From: an uncultured Sphingomonadaceae bacterium
GTDB taxonomy: Bacteria > Pseudomonadota > Alphaproteobacteria > Sphingomonadales > Sphingomonadaceae
Assembly: GCA_947497455.1 (NCBI GenBank)
Contig: CANMGU010000002.1
Span: forward strand, 714,506-778,505
Direction: 5' to 3'
Length of the DNA: 64,000 bases
A program made the position numbers and the translations under genes. Positions within the stretch are counted from its first letter, which is position 1; each line of letters opens with the position of its first letter. This document shows, in pieces, positions 51,798 through 61,106 of the stretch. The notes below the pieces were generated by a model that had not been told where the DNA came from, did not search any database, and worked only from the letters and a program-made list of their open reading frames with translations.

Positions 51798-54700
51798 CTA
51801 GTGAAAATCCCGTGATTTGGGAATGATGCGGACGTCTCTGGGATGGCGATGGACGCTATGAGGCAGAGGCTTGCGGACTTCATCTGCACGGGCCAGCGGC
51901 ACATCCATGATATCATTGGACAGTCTTTGCAGGGCATCGCTCCGGTCTGTCAGATGATCTGACACAACATGGATGACATCGGAGTCACGCTGGATGATGC
52001 CGCGTATGTCAATCAGCCGCGATTGCATGATGGCTTTGCGATATTCTTCCATCACATTCGGCCAGATCACCAGATTGGCGACACCGGTTTCATCTTCCAA
52101 TGTGATGAAGCACACACCCTTGGCACTGCCGGGACGCTGCCGGATCAAGACCAGACCAGCAAGCGCTACGCGTTGTCCGTTACGCATATGTTTGAGATCA
52201 TCGCAGCTGGTATAGCCCTGGCGTGACATGCTTCGTCGTAAAAAGGCCATCGGATGGGCTTTAAGCGACAAGCGCAGGGTCTGGTAGTCGGCGACGACAT
52301 GTTCGCACAGCGGCATCTGGGGCAAAGTGAAATCAATATCCGGACCTTCGTCGCGCTGATTATTGAACAGCGGCAAATCCGGTGCATCACGCAATGCCCG
52401 GCTGTTCCAAAGTGCCTGGCGGCGATCCAGTCCGATTGACCGAAACGCATCAGCCGCGGCCAGCTTGCGCATGCTCCCGCTGTCAACATTCGCGCGGGTT
52501 TTGACGTCTTGCATGTCCGTGAAGGGAGCGTGACGAGGCTGTACGATGCGCTTCGCGACTGTCATGGGGATACCGTCTACTTGCCGCAGTCCGAGGCGGA
52601 CAGCAAATATGCCCGGCGCAACCGGCTCCAGACTATTGTCCCAATCGCTATAATTTACGTCCGGCGGGCGCACTGCGACACCATGTTCTTTGGCATCGCG
52701 GACAATCTGTGCTGGTGCATAAAAGCCCATAGGTTGGGAGTTCAGCAATGCGGTGCAGAAAACATCCGGGTAATGGCATTTGATCCAGCTCGAAATATAG
52801 ACCAGCAGCGCAAAGCTGGCAGCATGGCTTTCGGGAAATCCATATTCCCCAAATCCCTTGATTTGATCGAAGCATCGCTGGGAGAATTCGGGATCATAGC
52901 CGCGCTCGACCATCCGTCCGACCATTTTGTCCTGCAGTGTCTCAATGGTCCCGCGTGATCGAAATGTGGCCATCGCCTTGCGCAGTTCGTTGGCTTCAGC
53001 CGGACTGAACTTGGCGGCATCAATGGCGATTTTCATTGCCTGTTCCTGAAATATCGGCACGCCCAAAGTCCGGTGCAGGATATTCTTCAATTCATCAGGA
53101 TCATATTGCGGGCCGGGGGACGGGTATATGATGCTTTCTTTCCCTGTCCGCCTGCGCAGAAATGGATGGACCATATCGCCTTGAATTGGCCCCGGTCTGA
53201 CAATCGCGACCTGAATGACCAGATCATAAAATTCCCTTGGCTTGAGACGCGGCAGCATGTTCATCTGGGCCCGGCTTTCAACCTGGAATGTTCCGACACT
53301 GTCCCCTTTGCACAGCATATCGTAAACGGCGATGTCATCTTGCGGCACGGTAGCCAGGTCAAATCGTTTGCCATGATGGGCTGCGATCAGGTCGAACGCC
53401 TTGCGGATACAGGTGAGCATCCCCAGTGCCAGGATATCGACTTTGAGGATGCGCAGCTCATCAATATCGTCCTTGTCCCATTCGATGAAACTGCGGTCCT
53501 TCATCGCGCCATTGCCGATGGGGATCGTGCGCGTCAGCGGAGTCTCCGTCAAAATGAAGCCACCGACATGTTGTGAGAGATGGCGCGGCATCCCGATCAT
53601 CTGGTCGGCCAGCTTGATCGTGCGGGCGATTAATGGATCGCGCAGATCCAGCCCGGCTTCCATCGCCTCTTTTGCGCCGACCTCACGCCCCCAACTGCCC
53701 CAGATGGTTTTTGCCAATGCCGTTGTGACATCCGGCGACAGACCCATGACCTTGCCGACTTCACGCACAGCCATGCGGGGGCGATAGTGGATAACCGTTG
53801 CGCAAAGGCCAGCGCGGTCGCGACCGTATTTTTCATAGATATGCTGAATGACCTCTTCGCGGCGTTCATGTTCGAAATCGACGTCGATATCGGGGGGTTC
53901 CACACGTTCTTCGCTGATGAAACGTTCGAAAAGCAGATCATTTTTGCTCGGATCAACGGCAGTGATCCCCAAGACATAGCACACGGCCGAATTTGCCGCA
54001 GATCCGCGTCCCTGGCACAATATGGGTGGACTCACTTCATGACGGGCAAATTGGATGATGTCATGGATGGTCAGGAAATATTGCGCGATGTCGAGTTTTG
54101 CGATCAGTGCGAGTTCTTTTTCCAGGGTCATCTGTACCTTGTGCGGTGCCCCGTCCGGATAGCGGTCTTTGACCCCTTTCCAGGTCAACTCCGTCAGATA
54201 TTCCTGTGGTGTGCGCCCTGCCGGGATTGTTTCTTGCGGATATTCGTAGGACAGCTGCCGCAGATCGAAGGTGCAGGCATCTGCCACATCACGGGTCGCG
54301 CAGATGGCATGCGGCCATTCGGCAAACAGAGCCACCATCTGGTCCGGTGATTTCAAATGTCGCTCTGCATTGGCATCAAGCATGAATCCAGCCTGGGTGA
54401 TTGTGGTTTTATGTAAAATACATGTCAGGATATCCTGCAAAGGCCGGCGGTCAGGGGCATGATAATGCACATCATTGGTCGCAAGGATCGACAGGCCATT
54501 GGCTTGCGCCAGACGATCCAGAAAGTTGATCCTTGCGCGATCATTGCCGCGATAGAGATAGCTGACTGCGATGTGGCGCAAGCTCGGTAAAACGCGAACC
54601 AGATCGGGCAAGCCAGCAGCAAAATATTCCATATTGTCGCCCGGTATCGCAATGAGTTGCACATTTTCTGCATGCGCGGCGAGATCGTCCAGTGTGATGT

Positions 54701-55100
54701 CGCAGGCGCCTTTTGCTTGCCATTCTCCTTCCACATTATGCATCTTGCCTTTGGACAGGAGCATACACAAATGTCCGTAAGCCTCTCTGTCACAGGGGTA
54801 GGCCAGAAACTCTTCGCCGCTGATGAGTCGCAGGCGGCATCCAATGACGGGCCGTATATGTGCTTTCAGTGCCTCTGCATGAAGCCTTACGACGCCCGCC
54901 ATGCTGTTGAGATCAGCAACGCCAAGAGTATCATAGCCCTGCTGCCATGCTGTCGAGACAAGATCGACAGCATCAGACGCCCCCCGCAGAAATGAAAAGC
55001 ATGTCGTCACGCCCAGCTCGACATAAGGCGCAGCGGCGTTTCGCGTCAGGCCTTCTGCATCCAGGGTGCGTCTGGGACGCTGGTTGTCCATCTCGGGCAT
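51798..55100 (-). CDS. dnaE2: Error-prone DNA polymerase DnaE2 (ImuC)
   Basis: 1100 residues. The N-terminal PHP domain begins YVELGVTTCFSFLRGASDAV; the polymerase core has the catalytic acidic motif PPDIDVDFEHERREEVIQHI and GFGEYGFPESHAASFALLVY, followed by an OB domain (VALAGLVLIRQRPGSAKGVC). Sequence and operon mark it as DnaE2, not the replicative DnaE. With ImuA and ImuB it performs mutagenic translesion synthesis after DNA damage. The start overlaps the imuB stop by one base (TGATG). Confidence 0.95.
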   Translation of the reverse strand: MPEMDNQRPRRTLDAEGLTRNAAAPYVELGVTTCFSFLRGASDAVDLVSTAWQQGYDTLGVADLNSMAGVVRLHAEALKAHIRPVIGCRLRLISGEEFLAYPCDREAYGHLCMLLSKGKMHNVEGEWQAKGACDITLDDLAAHAENVQLIAIPGDNMEYFAAGLPDLVRVLPSLRHIAVSYLYRGNDRARINFLDRLAQANGLSILATNDVHYHAPDRRPLQDILTCILHKTTITQAGFMLDANAERHLKSPDQMVALFAEWPHAICATRDVADACTFDLRQLSYEYPQETIPAGRTPQEYLTELTWKGVKDRYPDGAPHKVQMTLEKELALIAKLDIAQYFLTIHDIIQFARHEVSPPILCQGRGSAANSAVCYVLGITAVDPSKNDLLFERFISEERVEPPDIDVDFEHERREEVIQHIYEKYGRDRAGLCATVIHYRPRMAVREVGKVMGLSPDVTTALAKTIWGSWGREVGAKEAMEAGLDLRDPLIARTIKLADQMIGMPRHLSQHVGGFILTETPLTRTIPIGNGAMKDRSFIEWDKDDIDELRILKVDILALGMLTCIRKAFDLIAAHHGKRFDLATVPQDDIAVYDMLCKGDSVGTFQVESRAQMNMLPRLKPREFYDLVIQVAIVRPGPIQGDMVHPFLRRRTGKESIIYPSPGPQYDPDELKNILHRTLGVPIFQEQAMKIAIDAAKFSPAEANELRKAMATFRSRGTIETLQDKMVGRMVERGYDPEFSQRCFDQIKGFGEYGFPESHAASFALLVYISSWIKCHYPDVFCTALLNSQPMGFYAPAQIVRDAKEHGVAVRPPDVNYSDWDNSLEPVAPGIFAVRLGLRQVDGIPMTVAKRIVQPRHAPFTDMQDVKTRANVDSGSMRKLAAADAFRSIGLDRRQALWNSRALRDAPDLPLFNNQRDEGPDIDFTLPQMPLCEHVVADYQTLRLSLKAHPMAFLRRSMSRQGYTSCDDLKHMRNGQRVALAGLVLIRQRPGSAKGVCFITLEDETGVANLVIWPNVMEEYRKAIMQSRLIDIRGIIQRDSDVIHVVSDHLTDRSDALQRLSNDIMDVPLARADEVRKPLPHSVHRHPRDVRIIPKSRDFH

Positions 55101-56635
55101 CAGGCAAACATTCCGTGCACGAACCAGCGCGGATCGCCACCGCGCCCGTCATCATGCAGGCCTTCGCGATAGAGCCACAGGCGTTTGCCGGACTGGTCCT
55201 CGATCTTGTAATAATCACGCAACCGTGTGCCCGCGCGGTCTGTCCACCATTCCGGGGCAATCCGTTCAGGGCCTGTATAGCGGATAACTTTGTGGGTCTG
55301 TCTGCGCCATATAAACTGTGCGGGTGGGCCTTCTGGCACAGCATAGATCACGCGTACCTCCTCTGGCAGCGAGAGCAGCCGGATGGGCCGTTCTTCCGCG
55401 ACCAGAGAGGTGCTGGACAGGGGGGCATCATGCAGCGCGGCTACCCTGATTTCTGCACGTTCCGGGATGTGGCTTTCGTGCAGGACCGGGCGCCTGACAG
55501 CATGGGGTCCAAATTTCGCAGTGAGACGGTCAATCAGGTGCGGCAAGGCAAGGTCATCCTCGGCCTTTCCGTCCAATTGATTCTGCACGCACGCAATTGG
55601 TTCCACTACGCCGGCCTCTAAGGTGATGAGATCAAAGCCAAAACCAGGGTTGATCCGTTCAAGCTTGTCATCGAAAAGCCGCTGCAAATGCCGGGCATCA
55701 CGGGTCGGTGCAGATGTGGCTGCGGCGATGGTGCTGATCTCGCCGTCCGTCCGGTATACCGTCAGATGCAAACGGCGACATCCAAGATCCCGGTGCGTCA
55801 GTTGTACACATAAATCGGCGCATAGGCCGGGCAAATGGTGGGTTGGATCCTGGATAGGATCTGCCAGACGCACTTGCGCCTTGACCTTCGGCAAGGCTTC
55901 GACACTGGCAACGGGTTCCGCAAGATGCCCCATGGCCTGATCGAGGCGCAGCAACGGATTGCCATCCAGTTTGGCTCGCACAAATCGCCGTGTGAGGGAA
56001 AGGCGCGGTACCTTTGCCAAGGCCCCGATCGTCTTGAGCCCAAGGCGGTGCAGCAAAATCAGTGTCTCGGCATCAAGGCGCAAGCCACTGACTGGCAAGG
56101 GAGCCAGCATCTCTGATATGTCGTCTTTCGGGCAGATCGTCTTCACCGGTCCATAGCGGGCCAAAGCCCATGCCGCTCCCCATGTCGGTGCTATGGCAAG
56201 CCGCGTTGTCATTCCGAGCAAGGACAGGCGCGCCTCGATCTCGTCCAGCATCTGCGCTTCGCCACCCCAAAGATGATCAGCGCCGGTGGTTTCCAGAATA
56301 AGACCATCCTTGCCATCCACGACAGACCACGGACACCAGCGCCGGGTCCAGAGCATCAGCCGTTTCAGGGCCAGTGTGTCCCCGGTAATATCGGCATATT
56401 CAACACGCAGGTCAGAGCAGACTGCCTTGACGTCAACAAGCTTGGCACCTTCGGCTATGTCCGCAAGCCGTGCCGCCTGGTTTGTGGCATAGATGATGGC
56501 GCCATGCTGGGCTTCGGTGGCCAAAATGGTTGCGGCATCATCAGACGGTTTTTCTCCGCTCCGTTCCATCATCCTGGACCAGCGTTCCATCGCGAAATGG
56601 GGCAGAAAAATTGATATTATCCGCCGCCCGGTCAT
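55100..56635 (-). CDS. imuB: ImuB, Y-family polymerase-like mutagenesis protein
   Basis: 511 residues. It begins RRIISIFLPHFAMERWSRMM; the palm region (ILETTGADHLWGGEAQMLDE, IAPTWGAAWALARYGP) and helix-hairpin-helix region (LHRLGLKTIGALAKVPRLSL) are those of Y-family relatives. Catalytic acidic residues of true polymerases are not evident, as expected for ImuB, which instead links ImuA and DnaE2 to the beta clamp. The start lies 95 bp inside the preceding imuA frame, an unusually long overlap. Confidence 0.92.
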   Translation of the reverse strand: MTGRRIISIFLPHFAMERWSRMMERSGEKPSDDAATILATEAQHGAIIYATNQAARLADIAEGAKLVDVKAVCSDLRVEYADITGDTLALKRLMLWTRRWCPWSVVDGKDGLILETTGADHLWGGEAQMLDEIEARLSLLGMTTRLAIAPTWGAAWALARYGPVKTICPKDDISEMLAPLPVSGLRLDAETLILLHRLGLKTIGALAKVPRLSLTRRFVRAKLDGNPLLRLDQAMGHLAEPVASVEALPKVKAQVRLADPIQDPTHHLPGLCADLCVQLTHRDLGCRRLHLTVYRTDGEISTIAAATSAPTRDARHLQRLFDDKLERINPGFGFDLITLEAGVVEPIACVQNQLDGKAEDDLALPHLIDRLTAKFGPHAVRRPVLHESHIPERAEIRVAALHDAPLSSTSLVAEERPIRLLSLPEEVRVIYAVPEGPPAQFIWRRQTHKVIRYTGPERIAPEWWTDRAGTRLRDYYKIEDQSGKRLWLYREGLHDDGRGGDPRWFVHGMFA

Positions 56636-57146
56636 AGCTCGCCACCCATGTGCCAGGCGCTTGCGTGCGTGAGCGGAACAGCTCGACTTGCCAGCGCGGA
56701 TCGCCGGGTGCTTGCGAGTCGTGGATATGGGGATGCGATGGCAGAGACGCGATGCGCCACCTGTTCCGCGCCGCGCTCAGATCGGGCGAGGCACCCCGGC
56801 GGATCAGCCAGCACGGCACCTTGTAACGCTCCGCTCTGAGCGCCAGCCTTTTGGTTGCGGTGAACGTCAATGCGTGCGGATCGCCCCACAGCTCTGCGAC
56901 AATGGCGCCCAGAGACTGGCAGCGCAAACCTTCTTCGGCAGCCCATAGAACATCGACAGGACGGTTCAGATCGACCTGAATCATCGACCGGCCGGTCAAA
57001 GCAGGCAAATAAGGATGTCCGGATTCCATTTGTGACTGGCGGTCCTGAATCCAGAGAATCGCTCCGGATATGCGCCGCAATTCGGACAAGATAAACCCGA
57101 CAGCTCCCGCATCGGCCGCCGTGGCAGGAAATGCCTCTGACAGCAT
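56541..57146 (-). CDS. imuA: ImuA mutagenesis protein
   Basis: 201 residues from the ATG at 57146; an upstream frame to 57221 begins with GTG. The segment SEAFPATAADAGAVGFILSE, then RRISGAILWIQDRQ, matches ImuA, as do GLRCQSLGAIVAELWGDPHA and the RLALRAERYKVPCWLIRRG region. It is RecA-like and helps recruit ImuB/DnaE2. The first gene of the cassette, with a LexA box about 95 bp upstream. The C-terminal 30 residues are encoded in the 95-bp overlap with imuB. Confidence 0.85.
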   Translation of the reverse strand: MLSEAFPATAADAGAVGFILSELRRISGAILWIQDRQSQMESGHPYLPALTGRSMIQVDLNRPVDVLWAAEEGLRCQSLGAIVAELWGDPHALTFTATKRLALRAERYKVPCWLIRRGASPDLSAARNRWRIASLPSHPHIHDSQAPGDPRWQVELFRSRTQAPGTWVASYDRAADNINFSAPFRDGTLVQDDGTERRKTV

Positions 57147-57238
57147 ATTCCCGCCATTTTTCACGGGTGCCCCCACCCGTTTTAAGGGCAATTTTGTAAC
57201 GTTTCCAGTTCCGCACTGCACAGAGAATCCTAACTTAT

Positions 57239-57253
57239 GTTCTCTATATGTTC
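57239..57253 (-). promoter_or_regulatory. LexA (SOS) box for imuA-imuB-dnaE2
   Basis: GTTC, seven bases (TCTATAT), GTTC: a perfect alphaproteobacterial LexA direct repeat, GTTC-N7-GTTC (read GAAC-N7-GAAC on the gene strand). It lies 93-107 bp before the imuA ATG in an AT-rich promoter, and no other gene lies between. Confidence 0.85.
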
Positions 57254-57441
57254 TAATATGATTCTTATATTTTGCAACTGGAAGAGAAATAATATCCGCT
57301 GATTGCAGATGGATCGGCGCATATTCAGGCTGTCGGTTTCGCTTCGCAAAGCACGGACCAAGCGATGTGAGGTAACACCCGCAACAACATCGCCATGATA
57401 GGGGAGATTAAGCCAAGAGCACCGAGCAACCAACCATGAAT

Positions 57442-57518
<77 letters not shown>

Positions 57519-57598
57519 TTGGTATCAGATACCGACAGAGCGCTTAGCAGCGGGCAGACCGTTTTGCCAATCACTAATTTTGCAGAAACGGCGTTAGA

Positions 57599-58015
57599 CT
57601 AGCTTTCGCTCTTTTCCGCCTTTTCGCGCTTGGTCTTGGTGATTTCCTGAAACCGTCCCAAACCACAAGCGCCGCGTGTGTCTATGCGCCCTGCCGTGTT
57701 ATCCAGGACACGGATTATATCGACATTGCACAAACGGTTGGTTGAGGTGCGGTAGGAAAAGGCTTCTTCAAAGCGCAGGCCGCTGCATTTGTTTGGCAAA
57801 TTGTTACGATAAATGTCGCCGTTGCGCATTTTGAAGTCGATCGTCCGATCATCAATGACGTCGGTTGAGCGGATTTGTGATCGGGTGATGCAGCTTTTCG
57901 GCTCGCCGACTTTTTCGATAATATATTTATCGTCCTTCGAGCGTTTTTCGCCAGCATAGGCGACGCCAGCTGTCGCGATGATGGAACCGATAAGGATTGG
58001 AGCGAATAGTTTCAT
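57599..58015 (-). CDS. Exported small protein (possible DUF6491 family)
   Basis: 138 residues from the ATG at 58015. Signal peptide MKLFAPILIGSIIATAGVAY, with cleavage near AYA. The mature part has four cysteines (KSCITRSQIR, NKCSGLRFEE, RLCNVDIIR, GACGLG), probably two disulfides, and strand-like motifs (TIDFKMRNGDIYRNNLPNK). This resembles the DUF6491 family of unknown function, from memory of that family. The C-terminus is Lys/Glu-rich. It lies alone near the tRNA gene. Confidence 0.65.
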   Translation of the reverse strand: MKLFAPILIGSIIATAGVAYAGEKRSKDDKYIIEKVGEPKSCITRSQIRSTDVIDDRTIDFKMRNGDIYRNNLPNKCSGLRFEEAFSYRTSTNRLCNVDIIRVLDNTAGRIDTRGACGLGRFQEITKTKREKAEKSES

Positions 58016-58124
58016 AAGGTCTCTCCCTGGGTTAAGTAACAACCCGAACCATGAAAAATCTACGCCTATCCGGATTTCTGAAAGCTGAACAACCCTGGAG
58101 GTAGCCAGCTACTCGGGGCATCGT

Positions 58125-58775
58125 TCAGGACGCCGTTGCGGGTGCCGGCGTTTTCTTTTTGAACCGGCACAGGTCAGTGACCGGACAGCTCCAGCATTCC
58201 GGTTTGCGCGCTTTGCAGATATAGCGGCCGTGCAGGATCAACCAGTGATGGGCGTGGACACGAAACGGGCCAGGGGTCTGTTTCTCGAGCTTTTTCTCGA
58301 CCGCTAATACGGTTTTTCCCGGTGCCAGTCCGGTGCGGTTTCCGACCCGGAAGATATGCGTATCGACGGCAAAGGTCTCTGCTCCGAAGGCGCAATTCAT
58401 AACAACATTCGCGGTCTTACGGCCGACACCGGGCAGCTTGGTCAGCTCGTCGCGATCCGCGGGAACCTCTCCGTCATAGTCGGCGATCAGCAATTCCGAC
58501 AGAGCGATGACGTTCTTTGCCTTTGTATTATAAAGTCCGATGGTCTTGATATGCTCTTTCAGACCATCAAGGCCGAGATCGATCATGTGTTGCGGCGTTT
58601 TAACTTGCTGGAAAAGCAGCCGTGTCGCTTTGTTGACGCCAATATCGGTGGATTGGGCGGACAGCGCTACGGCGACCACCAGCTGATAGACATTGCCGAA
58701 ATTCAATTCCGTTTCGGGTGATGGATTGTCGGCAGCCAGCCGCGAATAAAATTCGAAAATATCGTCCTTTTTCAT
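58125..58775 (-). CDS. nth: Endonuclease III
   Basis: 216 residues. The helix-hairpin-helix LPGVGRKTANVVMNCAFG carries the catalytic Lys, and VDTHIFRVGNRTGL the catalytic Asp. A C-terminal 4Fe-4S motif is present: C-x6-C-x2-C-x5-C in CKARKPECWSCPVTDLC. It removes oxidised pyrimidines and nicks abasic sites in base excision repair. It follows dapB after 10 bp. Confidence 0.96.
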   Translation of the reverse strand: MKKDDIFEFYSRLAADNPSPETELNFGNVYQLVVAVALSAQSTDIGVNKATRLLFQQVKTPQHMIDLGLDGLKEHIKTIGLYNTKAKNVIALSELLIADYDGEVPADRDELTKLPGVGRKTANVVMNCAFGAETFAVDTHIFRVGNRTGLAPGKTVLAVEKKLEKQTPGPFRVHAHHWLILHGRYICKARKPECWSCPVTDLCRFKKKTPAPATAS

Positions 58776-58785
58776 GTGCGTGCAC

Positions 58786-59520
58786 TCATTTCAGGCCGAG
58801 CATGTCGGTCATGTCGTAGCGGCCTGGTTGCTGCTTGGTCAGCCACAGCGCCGCCTTGACCGCACCGCGTGCAAAAATCATCCGGTTTTCAGCGCGGTGG
58901 CCCAATTCGATGCGCTCTTCATCCGTAGCCAAAACAACCTGATGGTCACCGGCTACCGATCCGCCGCGCAGTGATGCAAAGCCGATTGCGCCTTTTTCCC
59001 GTGCGCCGGTCTGTCCATCCCGCCCGCGTTCGCTGTTATCCTCGAGACGGATCCCGCGCCCTTGTGCAGCGGCTTCGCCCAGCAAAATGGCGGTGCCGGA
59101 CGGCGCATCGACTTTATGCCGGTGATGCATTTCGACAATTTCAATATCCCAGTCATCGCCAAGGCGCGCCGCGGCTTCCTTTACCAGCGCCGCCAGCATG
59201 TTCACGCCCAGCGAAGTGTTACCGGTCTGCAGTACCGGAATGATCTTTGCGGCGGCATCAATGGACAAATGATGTGCGGGCGTAAGGCCGGTTGTGCCGA
59301 CGAGCACCGGCTTGCCGGCTTCGGCGCATAAGTCGAGTCGTTGACTCAGCTCATCTGGTAGGGAAAAATCAACCAGCACGTCGCTCTTGGCAAGCAATTC
59401 GGTAAAATCATCGTCCTGATCCACGCCGCCTGCATGATGCAGTTCCTGCTGTTCGCCAATAGCGTTGACCAGCGCGTGACCCATGCGGCCTTTGCTACCG
59501 ATTATCCCGATTGATGTCAT
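58786..59520 (-). CDS. dapB: 4-hydroxy-tetrahydrodipicolinate reductase
   Basis: 244 residues, normal size. IGIIGSKGRMGHALV is the nucleotide-binding loop; EMHHRHKVDAPSGTAILLGE contains the catalytic HHRxK motif and the substrate-binding DAPSGTA. It reduces the dihydrodipicolinate precursor in lysine and diaminopimelate synthesis. First gene of an operon with nth; divergent from the sirtuin gene. Confidence 0.97.
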   Translation of the reverse strand: MTSIGIIGSKGRMGHALVNAIGEQQELHHAGGVDQDDDFTELLAKSDVLVDFSLPDELSQRLDLCAEAGKPVLVGTTGLTPAHHLSIDAAAKIIPVLQTGNTSLGVNMLAALVKEAAARLGDDWDIEIVEMHHRHKVDAPSGTAILLGEAAAQGRGIRLEDNSERGRDGQTGAREKGAIGFASLRGGSVAGDHQVVLATDEERIELGHRAENRMIFARGAVKAALWLTKQQPGRYDMTDMLGLK

Positions 59521-59573
59521 AATTCCCTGTCCCTAGGCTTGCATTATTGGGCTGAAGCTGCTGGCATAGCGTT

Positions 59574-60278
59574 ATGCGCGAAATAAACAATATTGTCATT
59601 CTAACCGGTGCGGGGATTAGCGCGGAAAGCGGCGTTGCAACCTTTCGCGGGCCTGATGGATTGTGGGAAGGGCATCGGGTAGAAGATGTCGCGACACCGG
59701 AAGCATTTCAGCGGGACCCGGCACTGGTGCAGAAATTTTATGACGAACGACGCGGCACTTTGCAGACCGTCCAGCCCAATGCCGCCCACAAGGCTCTGGC
59801 CCGACTTGATGCGGACTGGGGTGGGGATCTTTTGCTGGTCACCCAAAATGTCGATGACCTGCATGACCGGGCCGGATCACAGCGGCTGGTTCACATGCAT
59901 GGCGAGCTTTTGAGCGGATTATGTCTCGCCTGTGGCGAGCGCTCTGCGGTGACTGAGAATCTGTCCAGCGGCCCGGCTTGTCCCCATTGCGATCAGATCG
60001 CGCTGCGGCCTGATATCGTCTGGTTTGGCGAAATGCCCTATCAGATGGAGCGGATCGAGCTGGCTCTAGTACAGTGTGATCTGTTCGTTTCCATCGGTAC
60101 CTCTGGCGCGGTCTATCCGGCGGCCGGCTTTGTCCGGTCGGCTCAGCATTACGGGGCCAAGACACTGGAGATGAATCTGGATCCGTCAGATGGCAGCCTC
60201 TATTTTGATGAAAGCCGCATGGGCAAGGCAGGAGAGCTGGTCCCCGCATGGGTTGAGGACATGTTAAGCGATGGGTGA
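59574..60278 (+). CDS. cobB: NAD-dependent protein deacylase (CobB-type sirtuin)
   Basis: 234 residues. NAD-binding LTGAGISAESGVATFRGPDG; NVDDLHDRAGSQRLVHMHGE with the catalytic His; zinc Cys pairs in CLACGE and ACPHCD. The motif FYDERRGTL has the Tyr and Arg (YxxR) that let class III sirtuins also remove succinyl groups, as in CobB. It probably deacetylates or desuccinylates metabolic enzymes. The next gene overlaps its end by 8 bp. Confidence 0.92.
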   Translation: MREINNIVILTGAGISAESGVATFRGPDGLWEGHRVEDVATPEAFQRDPALVQKFYDERRGTLQTVQPNAAHKALARLDADWGGDLLLVTQNVDDLHDRAGSQRLVHMHGELLSGLCLACGERSAVTENLSSGPACPHCDQIALRPDIVWFGEMPYQMERIELALVQCDLFVSIGTSGAVYPAAGFVRSAQHYGAKTLEMNLDPSDGSLYFDESRMGKAGELVPAWVEDMLSDG

Positions 60279-60618
60279 GATGAAGGGGCAGTGCCATTGC
60301 GGCGCAGTACAGATCACGGTTCCAGCACCGCCTGAAGAGACATTGCAGTGCAATTGTTCCTTGTGCCGGAAAACGGGTTGGCGGGGCGGTTACTGGAATC
60401 CGGCAGTGGTGGAAATCTATTCACAGCCAGCAATGCTGAACAGCTATGTGCAGGGCGACAAGATGATCACACTGTGGAATTGCAAGCATTGCGGATCGCA
60501 TACCCATTGGACACCGCGCACGGCGCCGCCGGACCGCATGGGCATCAATATGCGCATATTTACTCCCGAAGACTGGCAGCATTTGCCGGTCCGGGAAGTG
60601 GATGGAGCGAGCCTTTAG
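60271..60618 (+). CDS. GFA-family protein (glutathione-dependent formaldehyde-activating-like)
   Basis: 115 residues. Cys motifs for zinc: KGQCHCGAVQIT, QCNCSLCRKTGW and WNCKHCGSHTHW. This is the GFA domain; proteins of this family bind zinc and sometimes S-hydroxymethyl glutathione, but most have no proven activity. Its start overlaps the sirtuin stop by 8 bp, so the two are likely co-translated. Confidence 0.85.
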   Translation: MGEMKGQCHCGAVQITVPAPPEETLQCNCSLCRKTGWRGGYWNPAVVEIYSQPAMLNSYVQGDKMITLWNCKHCGSHTHWTPRTAPPDRMGINMRIFTPEDWQHLPVREVDGASL

Positions 60619-60627
60619 TCCGAAGAT

Positions 60628-61038
60628 TTAGTTGAACAAATTGACCGTCACAAACAGATAGATGACCCACAGTGCCATCGCAACGATGGACAGGGTCGAG
60701 CCGACAACGCCAAGCTGACGGAACCGCAAGGTTTTTTCGGCAAAATGCTGATACATACCGTAAATGTGGATGACCCGGGCGACTAGGAAAAGCGCGGCCA
60801 ATCCGGTCAGGGTCCAGTGATGGGCGTCAGCCATTTCCAGCAAGGCCAGGAGCAAAATCGCGATCGGCGCGTTTTCAACCAGATTGAAATGACAACCGCG
60901 TACCAGATCCATTTTGGGATCTGTACCAGCGCCGAAACTGGTTTCGGTCCGGAGCCTTTGGCCGATAACCTTAAACATCAGAAATACCATCAGCAAGGCG
61001 CAGATGGCGGCGGTTAAGGCGGTTACTGGTAATGTCAT
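60628..61038 (-). CDS. MAPEG-family membrane protein
   Basis: 136 residues from the ATG at 61038; the longer frame has no family similarity upstream. Four membrane helices (ALTAAICALLMVFLMFKVIG, APIAILLLALLEMADAH, WTLTGLAALFLVARVIHIY, LSIVAMALWVIYLFVTVNLF) and the MAPEG signature around NLVENAPIAI and ARVIHIYGM. Family members conjugate glutathione or metabolise eicosanoids; bacterial roles are poorly known. Confidence 0.8.
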   Translation of the reverse strand: MTLPVTALTAAICALLMVFLMFKVIGQRLRTETSFGAGTDPKMDLVRGCHFNLVENAPIAILLLALLEMADAHHWTLTGLAALFLVARVIHIYGMYQHFAEKTLRFRQLGVVGSTLSIVAMALWVIYLFVTVNLFN

Positions 61039-61106
61039 GAATTTTCTCCCCTGTTGCGAGCGATAATTGCGCAATATCGGGAGAAACGCAATTGGCCGTC
61101 CCGTTG

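Noticed and set aside
54947..55621. 224-codon rightward frame across dnaE2/imuB
   Set aside because: Opposite two well-supported genes, with no family features.
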